Shown: in pieces, positions 7,395 to 14,265 of the stretch
Layout: each line of letters opens with the position of its first letter
Numbering within the stretch: the stretch's first letter is position 1
From: SAR202 cluster bacterium Io17-Chloro-G7
GTDB taxonomy: Bacteria; Chloroflexota; Dehalococcoidia; UBA3495
NCBI GenBank assembly: GCA_002817055.1
Contig: MUCU01000027.1
Location: 1 to 17,406, forward strand
Length of the DNA stretch: 17,406 nt
Reading direction: 5' to 3'
The notes under the pieces: generated by a model
What the model saw: only the letters and a program-made list of their open reading frames with translations
Databases searched by the model: none
Told to the model about the DNA's origin: nothing
Position numbers and translations under genes: made by a program

Positions 7395-8549
7395 TCACCA
7401 CAGTTCCTTGGAGGCGATGGCGGCTCCCTCCACCATGGCTTGCAACTTTGCCCAGGCGATCCTGCTTTCGACTTTTCGGCCCCAGGCCGACGTGCCGAAG
7501 CCGCAGTCGGTGCTGGCGATAACGTTCTCCCGGCCAACCAGCTCGGTGTAGTTGGTGATCCGCTCGGCCACCAGTTCCGGGTACTCTATGAAATTGGTAG
7601 TGGAGTCCAAGACGCCGGGGATCAGCACCTTGCCTTCGGGCAGCTTGATGTCCTTCCAGATTTTCCACTCGTGGGCATGGCGGGGGTTGGCCCCCTCAAA
7701 GGACAGGCCAACAGGCTTGGCCTTCAAGACGATGTCCACTAAATCGTTAAACGGAGGGTCGTAATGATGAGGACCCTCGGTGTTGCCCCAGCAAAGGTGT
7801 AGCCGCATGCTCTCCGCCGGTATATCGGCGACGGCGTAGTTCACTACCTCCACATGTAGTTCCACTATCTCTTTGAATTCTTCCAGCGTGAGGTGGGAGA
7901 ACTGGCTGACCCGGGTCATGGCCAAGTCGGGACAGTCGATCTGAAGCAAGAGTCCCGCCGACGTGATTGCTTTGTACTCGTCCTTCATAACGTCGGCCAA
8001 GGCGTAGAGATAGGCCTCCTCGGTGGGGTAGTATTCGTTGGGCAGGAAGTTGGCGATGACCCCGGGGGAGGCGGCTGTCATGAATATTTCCGACGCCGAC
8101 GCATTAGACTTTGCTTGGGCCGTGGCGGATTTGAGCCGGTCTATGTCTTGTTGCACCGCATCCCAGTCCCTCCAGGCAATGGGGCCGGTGCAGGCTGGCT
8201 GGGGGATAGTTGCCGAACCGGTGTTGCGAACAGCGGCAAACTCGGGAAAGTCTATGTCGTCCAGTCTGGGCCTGGCCCTGTTTAGTCTTTCTCCATCAAA
8301 CCCCGTCAGCCGGTCCTGCACATAGGTGGCGTATTGAGCTCGGCCTTGCTCACCGTCGTTTATAACATCGAGGCCGATTTCCGACTGTTGAGCAACCACC
8401 TCAGCCACGGCACCGTCGACCCCGGAGGTAAACTGGTCCAGGTCTAGCTGTCGGCGTTCTTGCCTGGTCAACAGGAGGTCCTGCACCGACGATGTCCGTG
8501 GCAAGCTGCCGGTGTGGGTGGTAAGAATTTTAGACTCGCTTCTTTTCAT
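7395..8549 (-). CDS. MetE-like (cobalamin-independent methionine synthase family) protein
   Basis: A 384-residue protein equivalent to the C-terminal catalytic barrel of MetE, without the MetE N-terminal domain. The zinc-ligand set is present: His251 and Cys253 in LHLCWGN, Glu285 in LSFEGAN, and Cys349 in STDCGFGT. The N-terminus begins with TTHTGSLPR, typical of this short subfamily. Full MetE transfers a methyl group from methyltetrahydrofolate to homocysteine; short relatives are thought to use other methyl donors or thiol acceptors (for example alkyl-coenzyme-M-type or archaeal-type reactions), so the substrate is open. GGGAGGG precedes the ATG at 8549 with good spacing. The amidase gene follows on the same strand. 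Confidence 0.9.
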   Translation of the reverse strand: MKRSESKILTTHTGSLPRTSSVQDLLLTRQERRQLDLDQFTSGVDGAVAEVVAQQSEIGLDVINDGEQGRAQYATYVQDRLTGFDGERLNRARPRLDDIDFPEFAAVRNTGSATIPQPACTGPIAWRDWDAVQQDIDRLKSATAQAKSNASASEIFMTAASPGVIANFLPNEYYPTEEAYLYALADVMKDEYKAITSAGLLLQIDCPDLAMTRVSQFSHLTLEEFKEIVELHVEVVNYAVADIPAESMRLHLCWGNTEGPHHYDPPFNDLVDIVLKAKPVGLSFEGANPRHAHEWKIWKDIKLPEGKVLIPGVLDSTTNFIEYPELVAERITNYTELVGRENVIASTDCGFGTSAWGRKVESRIAWAKLQAMVEGAAIASKELW

Positions 8550-8700
8550 CGTTTCCCTCCCTTGTCTCTACATTGAGCCATTCTGTGTGCTGGCACGACG
8601 CTGCCCGTGCCGCCCGTAATTATTCACCCAATTCTATGCGAATTAGATGGCCCAATCCAGAGGACAGACGGCAGGGGAAATGTCATACGGAGCTTCGTTG

Positions 8701-8758
8701 AAATTGGGGCCGTGAAAATTGGGGCCGTAATAATGGCCGTTAAATTGGCCGTTAAATT
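8701..8758. repeat. Imperfect tandem minisatellite (12-15 bp unit, about four copies)
   Basis: Successive units built on AATTGGGGCCGT: two long copies (AAATTGGGGCCGTG, AAAATTGGGGCCGTA) followed by two shorter copies with GGCCGTTAA. In the lipoprotein frame it would read IGAV/KIGAV/MAVK/LAVK, but this lies upstream of the likely lipoprotein start and is probably leader DNA. The tract ends about 110 bp before the ATG at 8868. Confidence 0.7.
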
Positions 8759-8867
8759 AGCTGAGGGACGGTTTCTTGGTCGGACACACCCACTTTCGGG
8801 AACAATATTGCCACATCATCCGTCTTTAATATTAACGGCTCCAAAACGGGAATGGGAGACAGACCTG

Positions 8868-10157
8868 ATGATCGTCGGAAGAGAAAAGTCCAAGATGTTA
8901 ACCCTGGTTGCAATATTGGCGGGAGTGGCGATGCTGGCTATTCTGGCTTGTTCCAGCGGTACGACTGGCTCAGGCAGCACTGACGGTTCCACCGGAACGG
9001 GTCGCTCAGCCAACACCGACACTTCTACGGGAACCGGTAACTTAGGCAGCACTGACGGTTCCAATAATACAATTCAGCCCGAGTTCGTTGTAGTTCAAGC
9101 CCCTATCGAGAGCGTGGAGATTGTGAAGGTGGCCGCCAAGCCGCCGAACGCCAGCCTGGTTATTGTCTCGGGCGGCCTGAATAGCTGCGAGTCCTTTAAC
9201 GACTACACCATGAGCAGGGAAGGCGAGGTATTCCAGGTGCAAATCACCAACCTGCGTACGGCAGCCGCCAACGTCCCTTGCACAGCCAACTACGGAATGC
9301 AAGAACACATCATTCCGTTGCCCAGCAACGAAATCGCCGGTTGCGAGACGTATCGGGTTGAGGTAAACGGGGAGATGTTTTCGGTCAAGGCCAGTTGCCC
9401 GGCGCTGTCTACCGGTCCTTCGCTGGCCACCGGCCCTTCGGTAGGAGAGAAGGTCGAGGCGTTGGCGCCGATAGTCAGCGCTAAAGTACTTGCCCTTGAA
9501 TCCTTCCCGGTGCAATACAGGCTCCAAATAGAGTCGGGCCTGCCCAACGGTTGCGTCGAGTTCGGCGGCTATGAGGTCGCCCGGGACGGGGAAACGATTA
9601 ATGTCAGGGTGAAGAACCTTGTGCCAGCCGATAAGAGCGCCATATGCACCGAAGAATACCGGACGGTCAAAACCACTGTATCTTTGGGCACAGGCCATGA
9701 CTACGAGCCCGCCACGGCGTACACAGTTAATGTGAACGACGCTTCCACCGGCTTCGTCACCGATGCCGCCCCTCCCGTTTCGGATGCTGAGGGCCCCAAA
9801 TTGGGCGAGGCCTTTGACTTGAAAGTTGGAAGTTCGGCTGCTATCAGGCAGGATGGGCCCACTGTGGAATTGATGGAGATCGTCGAGGACTCCCGGTGTC
9901 CTTCGGACGTTACCTGCGTGTGGGCTGGAAGGGCTGTGGTCTGGGTAATTGTTTCAAGTCCTGACGACGTTTTGGGTCTCGGCACGATGGAGTTGACCCT
10001 GGAAGCGGGAGCCAAGAGAGGCGAGGAAAACAATGTCATAAGCTACAGTGAAACCTTTGTAGTGACGGTGCTTAAACTTGCCCCTTACCCCATCTCCACC
10101 GAGGACCTGACCAGCCAGGATTACACTGCGACGTTGGTGGTGGAGACAGCCCCTTAA
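8868..10157 (+). CDS. Secreted lipoprotein with duplicated two-cysteine domain and SRCPxxxxCxWAG domain
   Basis: A 429-residue protein starting at an ATG with GGGAGA upstream; the frame opens earlier, but the start here gives a clean lipoprotein signal (MIVGREKSK, hydrophobic stretch, LAILA-Cys28). A Ser/Gly/Thr-rich linker (29-70) follows. Residues ~96-169 and ~217-291 are two copies of one beta-rich domain; each has two cysteines exactly 31 apart (Cys107/Cys138 and Cys229/Cys260). Residues ~315-425 are a third beta domain with DSRCPSDVTCVWAG (Cys344, Cys350), a motif I have seen in other lipoproteins of unknown function. It should be anchored outside the membrane, with disulfides likely. 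No enzymatic motif. It diverges from the MetE-like gene. Confidence 0.85.
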   Translation: MIVGREKSKMLTLVAILAGVAMLAILACSSGTTGSGSTDGSTGTGRSANTDTSTGTGNLGSTDGSNNTIQPEFVVVQAPIESVEIVKVAAKPPNASLVIVSGGLNSCESFNDYTMSREGEVFQVQITNLRTAAANVPCTANYGMQEHIIPLPSNEIAGCETYRVEVNGEMFSVKASCPALSTGPSLATGPSVGEKVEALAPIVSAKVLALESFPVQYRLQIESGLPNGCVEFGGYEVARDGETINVRVKNLVPADKSAICTEEYRTVKTTVSLGTGHDYEPATAYTVNVNDASTGFVTDAAPPVSDAEGPKLGEAFDLKVGSSAAIRQDGPTVELMEIVEDSRCPSDVTCVWAGRAVVWVIVSSPDDVLGLGTMELTLEAGAKRGEENNVISYSETFVVTVLKLAPYPISTEDLTSQDYTATLVVETAP

Positions 10158-10213
10158 GCGGGGGATTAGCTTTCGCTATCCGGTGGGTTGGTCCGGTCCT
10201 TCTTTAAAGTGGG

Positions 10214-10249
10214 TTGAAATTCATTACATTCTAATATATTCTATATTAG
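10214..10249 (+). promoter_or_regulatory. hicBA promoter with perfect palindromic operator
   Basis: CTAATATA (10231-10238) and TATATTAG (10242-10249) form a perfect 8-bp inverted repeat with a 3-base spacer, 22 bases before the hicB start. TTGAAA at 10214-10219 with a partial -10 (TATTCT, 10237-10242) at 17 bp gives a promoter that the palindrome overlaps. Known HicB antitoxins repress their own operons by binding such repeats, so this is a good candidate operator; that assignment is inference. Confidence 0.6.
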
Positions 10250-10271
10250 TAGGATATATTAGGAGTATTTC

Positions 10272-10814
10272 ATGGAATTCAAGATATTCGGGAAGTACTA
10301 TCCCATCGATAAAAGCAAGATAATCAACGCCGTCGCCGACGAAGACGTGCACCCTGAAGAGCGTGATAATAGACATATTTACTACGTGGAAATTGACGGG
10401 AAGAAGTATCCTATCAAGCAGCTTCTTAGCCTGGCAACCGGGCTACGAAATGGCATGTTTACCGCCCAATATGCGGAAAGAATTCTTGCCAAGCTGGGGT
10501 TCGAGCTAAAAGAATTTGGGGCGTACCCCCCGAGACCGCAACGGCTAGTCAGAGAGGTCTTTATGGCTGAAAAATATGACGACTCTCCCAAGGAACAAGC
10601 GGTGACTAAATTTGCCGTGTCATTGGAGCGGGACGAAGACGGCTACGTAACGGCTAGTTGCCCTGCCTTGGCTGGCTGTCATTCCCAAGGACGCAACCGC
10701 TCGGACGCCATTAAAAACATTCACGAGGCAATTCGAGGTTATATTGCCAGCATGGCCAACCACGGCGAAGCCATTCCAGATGTCGACTGGGAGGTGGTAG
10801 AGGTTGTGGCTTAA
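10272..10814 (+). CDS. hicB: HicB-family antitoxin fused to an extra N-terminal domain
   Basis: A 180-residue protein. Residues ~113-180 are a HicB domain (FAVSLERDEDGYVTASCPAL, GCHSQG, then the helix SDAIKNIHEAIRGYI), which neutralises the HicA RNase by masking its active site. Residues 1-97 are a separate small domain with YYVEIDGKKYPIKQ followed by LATGL and a helical ILAKLGFEL. It recalls small head domains of some modification-dependent nucleases, which also have a 'Y-hydrophobic-DG-K/R-x-Y-K' core, but I cannot assign it firmly. It may bind DNA in place of the missing C-terminal helix-turn-helix that many HicB proteins have. AGGAG at 10261-10265 sets the ATG. The stop overlaps the hicA start by one base, so the two are translationally coupled. 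Confidence 0.88.
   Translation: MEFKIFGKYYPIDKSKIINAVADEDVHPEERDNRHIYYVEIDGKKYPIKQLLSLATGLRNGMFTAQYAERILAKLGFELKEFGAYPPRPQRLVREVFMAEKYDDSPKEQAVTKFAVSLERDEDGYVTASCPALAGCHSQGRNRSDAIKNIHEAIRGYIASMANHGEAIPDVDWEVVEVVA
10551..10565 (+). promoter_or_regulatory. Internal ribosome-binding site and ATG at the hicB domain junction
   Basis: AGAGAGG (10551-10557) lies five bases before an in-frame ATG at 10563, residue 98 of the fused antitoxin. Starting there would give an 83-residue HicB of ordinary size. It may be a working second start or a relic of the time when the two domains were separate genes. Confidence 0.5.
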
Positions 10815-11038
10815 TGGCCCGTCTTCCGGTAACCTCCGGAGACCGATTTGTCAGGGTAATGTCCCAGATCGGTTTCGTCTGGGACTACACACAAGGCAGT
10901 CATATGATCTTGCTTCACCCTGACGGTAGCAGATTGTCGGTCCCAAGACATCGGGAGTTGGGCCACGGTCTGTTAAGAGCGCTCATCAGGGATGCTGGCC
11001 TCACACGGGAAGAATTCCTATCCCTTTCCAGCCGGTGA
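10814..11038 (+). CDS. hicA: HicA-family mRNA interferase toxin
   Basis: A 74-residue protein with the HicA double-stranded-RNA-binding-like fold: PVTSGDRFVRVMSQIGF (first strand and helix), GSHMILLHPDG with the catalytic His30, and the closing PRHRELGHGLLRALIRDAGLTREEF. HicA toxins cleave mRNA when free of HicB. The key His and the basic patch are present, so it looks intact. The loop PRHRELG seems one or two residues shorter than the common PxHxxKELG form. It overlaps the hicB stop by one base (TAATG). Order here is antitoxin first, the reverse of E. coli hicAB. Confidence 0.93.
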   Translation: MARLPVTSGDRFVRVMSQIGFVWDYTQGSHMILLHPDGSRLSVPRHRELGHGLLRALIRDAGLTREEFLSLSSR

Positions 11039-11085
11039 CCCGGCTTGCCGACTGTCGTATCGAATTATTGCTACTCTTTGTTCGT

Positions 11086-11118
11086 CCGCCCAGCAACTCG
11101 GTTCGAGTAACCGGGCGG
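11086..11118. terminator. Hairpin between convergent hicA and cyclase genes
   Basis: CCGCCC (11086-11091) pairs with GGGCGG (11113-11118), and inside it ACTCG and CGAGT pair around a three-base loop, with a small internal loop between the two stems. It sits in the ~100-bp gap between convergent genes. There is no strong T-tract on either side, so termination is only plausible. Confidence 0.35.
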
Positions 11119-11138
11119 GTACGTTTCCTAGAAGGCTT

Positions 11139-12092
11139 CTACAAAATAGCTACGGGGTTTACCGGGGAGCCGGTACCCCCCACGACCCGAAGGGGGTTAA
11201 CGGTGAGCATGAATTCGTAGCGTCCCTCTTCAGCGCAAGCTTCCGCCAAAGGCTGGAGCAAGGCGTTGTCCAGCAGCCCGATGCCGTAGGCGAAGATTGA
11301 GCCGTGGACCGACCAGGCAAGGTCGTAGCCGTTGGGAGTGAAGTCCATCATGTCCCACACCAGCAGGCAGCAGTCCGACTCGCGGATAAATTTCAAGCAG
11401 GAAGCGTGGAGACCGGGGCGTTCCGGAGGAGGTCCGGCCAAAGCAGGGGTATTGCTCATTGCAGGGGCGGTTCCCCAGATAGGGTTGCCATCTCCGTTCC
11501 ACTTTTCCCGTCCGCTGTAGACAATCAGTGCGTCCCCCGGCTCCATGGTAACGCCCTGCTCTTTTGCGATGTCCTCCAACTCCCAACCGTGGACCGGCTT
11601 ATCCATGGTCACGTAAGGCTCGCCACGGTGCTTGGGCACATCCAACAGAACGCCACGGGTGATAATTCCCTCTTTCCAGTGTTCCACAGACCCCCAGGTT
11701 GCGCCGTCATAATCGGCGGCATCGTCGGGGTGGCGACCATTCCACATGCCGTTTTCGTCCCAAACATGGCAGAGAGCGTCCAAGTGGGTGGTGGCCGTGC
11801 CGTGGTAGGAGATACCGTAGAAATCTCCGTAGAAGCCAGCGCTCTCGGTCCTGTCGACCCGCTTCATAAAGTGTAGGGCTGGCGTCGGGTTGTTGGGCGC
11901 AGGGTTCTTGGGAAACTCCCGGCTCAAGCACACTGCCCTTCCGGATTTTACGGTTCTGGCTGCGGCGAGCCGCTTTTCGGGCGTCACCATGTTCACGGCT
12001 CCGACTTGGTCATCGTCGCCCCAGCGGCCCCAGTTCCGGTCTTCTTTCAAATAAGCCAGCACTTCATCCTTGGTGGGGACTCTGCGTTCCAT
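11139..12092 (-). CDS. Cyclase-family metal-dependent hydrolase (kynurenine-formamidase-like)
   Basis: A 317-residue member of the cyclase family (PF04199 type), cytoplasmic by lack of a signal. The metal-binding signature lies in YHGTATTHLDALCHVW: His97, His103, Asp105 and His109. Members hydrolyse cyclic amides, lactones or N-formyl groups; this longer subgroup (with GAVNMVTPEKRLAA near the N-terminus and the acidic SGREKWNGDG region) is of unsettled substrate, so kynurenine formamidase should not be assumed. The ATG at 12092 was chosen because AAAGGAG lies seven bases upstream; the frame is open for 22 more codons to 12158. It is a single-gene unit convergent with hicBA. Confidence 0.9.
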   Translation of the reverse strand: MERRVPTKDEVLAYLKEDRNWGRWGDDDQVGAVNMVTPEKRLAAARTVKSGRAVCLSREFPKNPAPNNPTPALHFMKRVDRTESAGFYGDFYGISYHGTATTHLDALCHVWDENGMWNGRHPDDAADYDGATWGSVEHWKEGIITRGVLLDVPKHRGEPYVTMDKPVHGWELEDIAKEQGVTMEPGDALIVYSGREKWNGDGNPIWGTAPAMSNTPALAGPPPERPGLHASCLKFIRESDCCLLVWDMMDFTPNGYDLAWSVHGSIFAYGIGLLDNALLQPLAEACAEEGRYEFMLTVNPLRVVGGTGSPVNPVAIL

Positions 12093-12455
12093 GTTTTCTC
12101 CTTTCTTGTTTTTCTCCCCGTTCGCCTTCATTGGGGATTTGGCATTGTGGCAGAGCATGGACTTTGTTGCTCATATAGGCCAAAGTTAACGCCCTAATCG
12201 AATATCAAGCCTCTAACCCGACACAATATCAGACGAAGAGCTTTGGCGCAAAAAATATCTTGGGATAAGGTGGGCAGGGGGAAAGGTACCGACGAGCAGC
12301 GAGAGTCAGTTTCAGGTGCGTTCGGTTTGAAAGAGCGGTTCTTGCGCTTGCGGTGGTTCTCAGGGGTTGACTGACGCATCGAAATGACATTGATTTTTCT
12401 GGTTGGTTATTGAGACCTTAAGCCGGTGGCCCTAGAGTTGTGAATCCCAGCATGT

Positions 12456-12470
12456 GGCCTTAACAAGGCC
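12456..12470 (+). terminator. Short GGCCTT-AAGGCC hairpin
   Basis: GGCCTT and AAGGCC pair perfectly around a three-base loop, followed by TTAGTTTTC. It resembles a small intrinsic terminator on the plus strand, but no plus-strand gene lies just upstream; it may instead be part of a 5' leader. Confidence 0.3.
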
Positions 12471-12486
12471 TTAGTTTTCATCTGGC

Positions 12487-12521
12487 AAAATCACACTCGA
12501 ATTGGCATGGAGTGTGGTTTT
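12487..12521. terminator. 12-bp inverted repeat with A and T flanks
   Basis: AAAATCACACTC (12487-12498) pairs with GAGTGTGGTTTT (12510-12521) with a single T-G wobble and an 11-base loop. The A-rich left arm and T-rich right arm would allow termination in both directions, or it may be an operator 85 bp upstream of the FG-GAP gene. Confidence 0.4.
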
Positions 12522-12605
12522 GATCACAACGTGGCGGTACGGGCTTCCACCTGTGGTGGTATTCCTGCAATCACACTGACGAGTCGCACACCAAAGGAGT
12601 ATAGG

Positions 12606-13674
12606 ATGAAAAAGCTGCAAATTCCTGCGCTTATTATGGCGTTGTTTGCCGTCGCGTTGATCGGCGTCGGAAGTGTAGTAGCTGCGCCGGGTATCTTCGT
12701 AGACAGTGGCCAGCCTCTAGGTAACTCCCCCAGCACCAACGCTGATCTGGGCGACCTGCTTGGTGACGGCGACCTCGACGCCTTTGTGGCGAATGGCACC
12801 GGTGCCAATAAACCCAACAAGGTGTGGCTAAACGCATGGTAGTGGCGACTTCATCGATAGCGGCCAGTCTTTGGGCAGCAGAAAGAGCACAACCGGAGCG
12901 CAGGGAGACCTGGACGGCGATGGGGACATCGATGCCTTTGTGGCCAACAACTTCAACTCAGCTACGAATTCATTGGGTGGACCAAACAAAGTGTGGCTGA
13001 ATTCCACAGTTGTGGGAAACCAACCGCCGGCAATCTCCGCCGATAACGATCCGGTGGTCGTCGACGAAGGAGATACCGCCAACAATACCGGGACAGTGAG
13101 CGATGCAGACGAGGACACGGTGACCCTCTCTGCCTCTAACGGCACGGTGGTCAACAACGGTGACGGCACGTGGAGTTGGTCTTTCGACACGGCCGACGGC
13201 CCCGATGACAGCCAGACCATCAAAATCACGGCTAACGATAGCAACGAAGGCATTACGAGCACCCAGTTCGTCCTCAGCGTCAACAACACAGCCCCGAACT
13301 GTTCTAATGCCAGCCCCAGCCAAAACAGCCTGTGGCCGCCCAATCTCAAGTTCGCAACCATCACCATCGGAGGCGTGACCGATGTCGGAGGCGATACAGT
13401 CTCTATCAGCATCGACAGCATCTGGCAGGACGAGGCTGTAAACGGCAAGGGCGATGGCAACACCAGCCCCGATGGCGCAGGCGTTGGCACCAACGCCGCT
13501 GAGGTGCGGGCAGATCGCTCTGGCAAAGGCGATGGCCGGGTTTATAGCATCGTCTTCTCGGCAGCCGACGAGGCAGGCGCAACATGCACCGGATCGGTGG
13601 AAGTAGGCGTACCCCATGACAAGAAGGACACGGCGGTAAACAGCGGCACAACAATTAATTCCATTCCCGAGTAG
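12606..13674 (+). pseudogene. Secreted FG-GAP/VCBS-type calcium-repeat protein, broken by a frameshift
   Basis: The ATG at 12606 has AAAGGAG upstream and opens with a signal peptide (MKKLQIPALI...VVAAPG). An FG-GAP-like unit follows (DSGQPLG ... LGDGDLDAFVAN ... NKVWLN), then a TAG at 12840-12842. The next frame resumes at once with SGDFIDSGQSLG ... DLDGDGDIDAFVAN ... NKVWLN, a second copy of the same unit. Inserting or removing one base near 12836 (GCATGGTAGT) joins the two. The rest has an Ig/cadherin-like domain (from NQPPAIS) and a C-terminal domain with SLWPPN, QDEAVNGKGDGNTSPDG and VPHDKKD, a layout familiar from cell-surface proteins. The DxDGDxD motifs should bind calcium. With the frame repaired it would be about 355 residues. 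Sequencing error, real mutation and programmed shift cannot be told apart here. Confidence 0.85.
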
Positions 13675-13707
13675 GGACGGGTGTGAGCCAGGTTATACAG
13701 ATCAGAT

Positions 13708-13777
13708 GCCAGTCTCAAAAAAAATCAAGAGGGCCTGGGAATTGTTTCCAGGCCCTCTTGATTTTTTTGAGACTGGC
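13708..13777. terminator. Strong bidirectional intrinsic terminator
   Basis: A ~30-bp inverted repeat: the arm 13708-13738 (GCCAGTCTC, eight A, TCAAGAGGGCCTGG) pairs with 13748-13777 (CCAGGCCCTCTTGA, seven T, GAGACTGGC), with a nine-base loop. The only flaw is one extra A in the A-tract. The GC-rich core flanked by A and T runs works on both strands, as expected between the convergent FG-GAP gene and coxG-like operon. Confidence 0.93.
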
Positions 13778-13821
13778 TTAGGACGTGTTAAGGTCTATCT
13801 TAGCGTGGTGGACTTCATGGG

Positions 13822-14256
13822 CTAAGCGGCAGACTTTTGTAGGCAGTTAAAAAAGCGATCCATCATCGTTTTACCGACGCTGCCCATCAAGCGCTGTCCC
13901 ACCCGCATCACCGGCCCGCCAGCCTGGGAGTCGGCATCTACAGTCACAGTGGTCTTGCCATTTGTCTCTACCAAAGTTATCTGTGCGTCGCCGTTCACGA
14001 ATCCGGTCGCGCCGGTGCCCTGAACCACCAGCCGGTATGACCGGTCTTGGACCTGGTCTTCCATGGAAATCTTTGCCTTGTAATTGCCGCGTATGGGGCC
14101 GACTCCCACAGTTAATTCCGCTTCATAGACGTTATTGCCTTGGTGTGTGAGACCTTCGCAACCGGGGATACACTGTTGCAGCGATTCGGGGTCGGTCAAC
14201 GCAGCCCAGACCTTGGCGGCATTGGCGTCGAACTGGTAGGAGCCGGTTAATTTCAT
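13822..14256 (-). CDS. CoxG-family (SRPBCC fold) protein
   Basis: A 144-residue protein of the CoxG family (carbon monoxide dehydrogenase subunit G, PF06240 type), an SRPBCC/START-like fold with a hydrophobic ligand cavity. Diagnostic are the start MKLTGSYQFDANAAKVWAAL, the DPESLQQCIPGCEGL motif and the closing helix VMRVGQRLMGSVGKTMMDRFF. In CO-oxidisers CoxG helps attach the dehydrogenase to the membrane, but no coxLMS genes are here and no membrane tail follows residue 144, so that role is doubtful. It is the last gene of the minus-strand operon, starting nine bases after the M20 hydrolase stop, and is followed by the strong terminator. Confidence 0.88.
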   Translation of the reverse strand: MKLTGSYQFDANAAKVWAALTDPESLQQCIPGCEGLTHQGNNVYEAELTVGVGPIRGNYKAKISMEDQVQDRSYRLVVQGTGATGFVNGDAQITLVETNGKTTVTVDADSQAGGPVMRVGQRLMGSVGKTMMDRFFNCLQKSAA

Positions 14257-14265
14257 GGCAGGAAT

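Larger units (their letters stand above)
12093..12605. other. Long intergenic region upstream of the FG-GAP gene
   Basis: No gene is supported in this ~510 bp. It must hold the promoters of the divergent genes at 12092 and 12606. I see no consensus promoter I would defend; TTGACT at 12366-12371 has no matching -10. Two hairpins near its right end are listed separately. Confidence 0.5.

Noticed and set aside
8701..8758. CRISPR array
   Set aside because: The units are adjacent, imperfect and 12-15 bp long with no spacers; a minisatellite fits better.
8607..8867. Upstream extension of the lipoprotein frame
   Set aside because: It would put 87 residues, including the minisatellite, before a clear lipoprotein signal peptide; the ATG at 8868 has a ribosome-binding site.
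9042..9698. 218-codon minus-strand ORF across the lipoprotein gene
   Set aside because: Antisense to the duplicated domain with conserved cysteine spacing; no family features.
12970..13617. 215-codon minus-strand ORF across the FG-GAP gene
   Set aside because: It lies antisense to a region with clear repeat and calcium-motif structure; a shadow of codon bias.
13822..14256. Part of a CO dehydrogenase (cox) cluster
   Set aside because: No large, medium or small subunit or maturation genes are nearby; CoxG relatives are common as lone genes.
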